64,000 nt of DNA, taken from positions 22,084,950 to 22,148,949 of the forward strand of contig NC_090177.1 of assembly GCF_024679245.1 (NCBI RefSeq), read 5' to 3'. This document shows positions 61,926 to 64,000 of this stretch, one piece after another (the stretch's first letter is position 1; the number at the start of each line of letters is the position of its first letter). A program made the translations under genes and the position numbers. Below the pieces are notes generated by a model, which did not search any database, was not told where the DNA came from, and saw only the letters and a program-made list of their open reading frames with translations. Source of the DNA: Pseudorasbora parva (lineage: Eukaryota; Chordata; Actinopteri; Cypriniformes; Gobionidae).

Positions 61926-63613
61926 ATGGACTTTCCTTGGCATAGTGGGAAAGTCCTAGGGCAACTTAATGAACAACGTCAGTTGGGTCTTCTTTGTGAC
62001 TGCACTTTTGTGGTGGATGGAGTAGACTTCAAGGCCCACAAGGCTGTGCTGGCAGCATGTAGTGCTTACTTCCGCACACTCTTTTTGGACCAGAAAGATG
62101 TTGTTCATCTTGATATCAGCAATGCAGCAGGTAGGCTTGCATCTTACTGAGGACTTTAATTCAAGGGACTGTCCATTTAAAAATACAAATTCACCCTCAT
62201 ACTGTTTCATATGCATTTCATTATTTCTGCGGAACACAAAATAAGATATTTTGAAGAATGTTGAGAGCCAAACAATATTAGTGCCCATTGAATGGACAAA
62301 AACTAAAGAAACGATACCACTTAAGAAAGATAGCCATACACATTTGCAACAACATGAGGGTGAAATAGTAATTATTGCAAAATAAGTAATTATTTTTGGG
62401 TGAAATCTCTGATCTTTTGTGGTAAATTTTATTTAATTACTTTTTAACATTTCTGTGCTTTTTAGTTGTTTGTTTTCTGCCTTTGTCTAATCCTATCAAT
62501 CTTTTATTCAGGTCTTGAGCAGGTCCTTGAGTTTATGTACACCGCAAAGCTGACTTTGAACCCTCACAACATAGAAGACGTTCTTGTTGTAGCTACTTTC
62601 CTTCAAATGCAAGAAATTGTCAATGCTTGTTCAGCTTTTCAGTCTTTAACTGTCTCTTCATCAACCAAGCCTGGTTAGTGCATAGTTCCGATTTTCATAT
62701 GCTGTTAGTTTAAGAAGTTACTGTAGTTATAAGTCTCTCAAGCTGCCCTTTCTCATTTGTGTTCATGTAAATAGTAGTTAATAAGGAACAGCAGAGATCT
62801 GTAAGGAATCCAGAAGATACAAGTTTCCAGGCGGAGCAGGAGAGTCATTCAGTGACTCCGAATGCAGTTCCTGAAGTAAAGGAAGCTCTCTCGCAGTCTA
62901 AAACAACAGAAACCCAGGAGGCTGCGAGTAACATGACTGAGAAACAAAGCACAAAGTCTCTGAGAGTTGTCAGCAAAATTAGTGGGCCATCCAAAGTGAG
63001 GCAAAAAAAAGCCTGTGTTTTGGATCGCAATACAGAAACAGAGGAAGAGAGAGCCACAAAAGAAATTCCACCATACCAAGATGACCCTTCTGACTCAGAC
63101 TACTCTCCTAGTTAGTGTCCATTCTCTACTCGTAGTGCTTTAGTTATTGTTAACCATGTTTCAATACTTGTGTGACACTGTACTGCTCCTGCAGAACTCT
63201 CACAGAGGATGGCGGCTAAACGGTCATATGTTAGCACAAGAAGAAGCAAGTCGAAATATGCAACAGTTCACAAGTCTACACGAGGTAAATTCTGCCTTAT
63301 ATAACTAATGCGTACAGTACATCCACCTCATTTTTATTTTTAGGTTTCACAACTGTTAACATTTTTGCTGAAAGTTGATGATGCAGAGGAAAGTGTGTCA
63401 AAAGCTGAAAGCATGGAGAATGTGGTACAAGAAGAGGATGGAGAGGATGAAGATGAAGGAGAAGAGGAGGAGGAGGAGGAAGAGCAGGAAGAAGAAGATG
63501 AAGAGGAGATGGACACAGAGGATGGGGAAACGAGTTCAGAGGGGAAGCATTCTGCGACCGCAGCTGAGCGCAGTGAGTCCAGAGCATACGGCTCCGTCAC
63601 ACACAAGTGTGAG
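61926..63613 (+). CDS. zbtb17: zbtb17 (Miz-1), 5' part: BTB domain to acidic linker; continues past the window
   Basis: Coding exons 61926-62130, 62512-62673, 62775 (or 62778)-63110, 63195-63284, 63375-63613, all GT/AG and in phase, giving 344 codons (343 with the alternative acceptor); the next exon is beyond 64000. Transcription factor that binds core promoters and partners with MYC and BCL6 (family knowledge). The start [20 protein letters not shown] and [28 protein letters not shown] are the BTB/POZ domain, closely matching human ZBTB17, and continue in exon 2 ([24 protein letters not shown]). Exon 3 is a low-complexity linker, exon 4 is basic, exon 5 has a Glu/Asp tract and ends [10 protein letters not shown], exactly where the first C2H2 zinc finger begins in human. 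In human it is also the gene next to HSPB7. Confidence 0.95.
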
Positions 63614-63732
63614 GTGAGAGATTCTTCAATTTTGTAATCCTTTTTGTCTTTGTCCTTTAGGTCTGTTAAGTGGATACATCTTTATTGTTGTCAACTATAT
63701 CCGTATCTTAACATTTTAGAAAAGCTGTATAC

Positions 63733-63935
63733 ACTCTTAAAAATGAAAAGGTTTTTAATTTGCATTGATGGTTCCATGAAGAACCTTTAACATTCATGGA
63801 ATCTTTTCATTGAACAAAAAGGTTCTTTATAGTGGAAAAGATTATTAAAATGTTAAAGAGAACATAAGAAACTAGCAAAAGGAGTTAGTTTAAGAACTTT
63901 TCACTGAAAGTTCTTTGGGGAACCAAACCTAGTTC
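63733..63935. repeat. MITE in zbtb17 intron, AAGGTTCTTTATAGTGG type
   Basis: Contains TGATGGTTCCATGAAGAACC, AAAAAGGTTCTTTATAGTGG and GAAAGTTCTTTGGGGAACC, the blocks of a very common teleost MITE (from memory). GGTTCTT and AAGAACC motifs alternate and can fold back. Complete or nearly so; divergence moderate. Confidence 0.65.
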
Positions 63936-64000
63936 TTCTGTGGCAGGGGTGTCCAATTCTTTTCCAGAAGAGAGTTTTAACAGCCCTGTTCTATGGCATA

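Noticed and set aside
63297..63606. Ser- and Pro/Leu-rich minus-strand frames
   Set aside because: Antisense of the Glu/Asp-rich exon 5 of zbtb17.

Overview
The window is vertebrate nuclear DNA from a teleost fish, most likely a cyprinid. Evidence: split genes with canonical GT/AG introns, long (CA)n and (TA)n microsatellites, many Tc1/mariner copies, an L2-type LINE, TIR MITEs of the kind common in carp-like fishes, and a Ty3/gypsy retrotransposon. Four host genes are recognisable: fam131c (+), clcnk (-), hspb7 (+) and the 5' part of zbtb17 (+). This is the same order and relative orientation as human 1p36.13 (FAM131C, CLCNKA/B, HSPB7, ZBTB17). The species cannot be fixed from the sequence alone.

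Layout. 1-4.3 kb: an L2-like LINE on the minus strand, split by a 2.6-kb TA-flanked element. 4.3-7.0 kb: intergenic DNA with a CA repeat. 7.4-15.4 kb: fam131c, six coding exons, 263 aa. 15.4-18.8 kb: convergent intergenic DNA with MITEs. 18.8-31.0 kb: clcnk, 19 coding exons that join in frame to 692 aa, with introns crowded by MITEs, microsatellites and several Tc1/mariner copies, including an intact DD37E element. 31-38 kb: upstream of clcnk, with a possible 5' UTR exon, three transposon remnants and a TTAA-flanked MITE. 38.1-46.8 kb: a complete, very young Ty3/gypsy element on the minus strand with 1,621-bp LTRs that differ at one position. 47.2-50.4 kb: a Tc1-like copy invaded by two MITE copies with 9-bp target duplications and an LTR/SINE-like insert. 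50.5-55.8 kb: a TTAA-flanked element split by a 4.1-kb TIR element that has 72-bp subterminal repeats and exon-like segments. 56.7-59.9 kb: hspb7, three exons, 160 aa. 60.8-64 kb: zbtb17, BTB domain to acidic linker; the zinc fingers lie beyond the right edge.

The host genes are neighbours by ancient synteny and are not a pathway operon. clcnk encodes a ClC-K type chloride channel, hspb7 a small heat-shock protein of muscle, zbtb17 the Miz-1 transcription factor, and fam131c a probably lipid-anchored protein of unknown function. The most unusual material is in the transposons: the intact DD37E transposon, the near-identical gypsy LTRs with one frameshift in the integrase region, and the 4.1-kb element with possible passenger exons.
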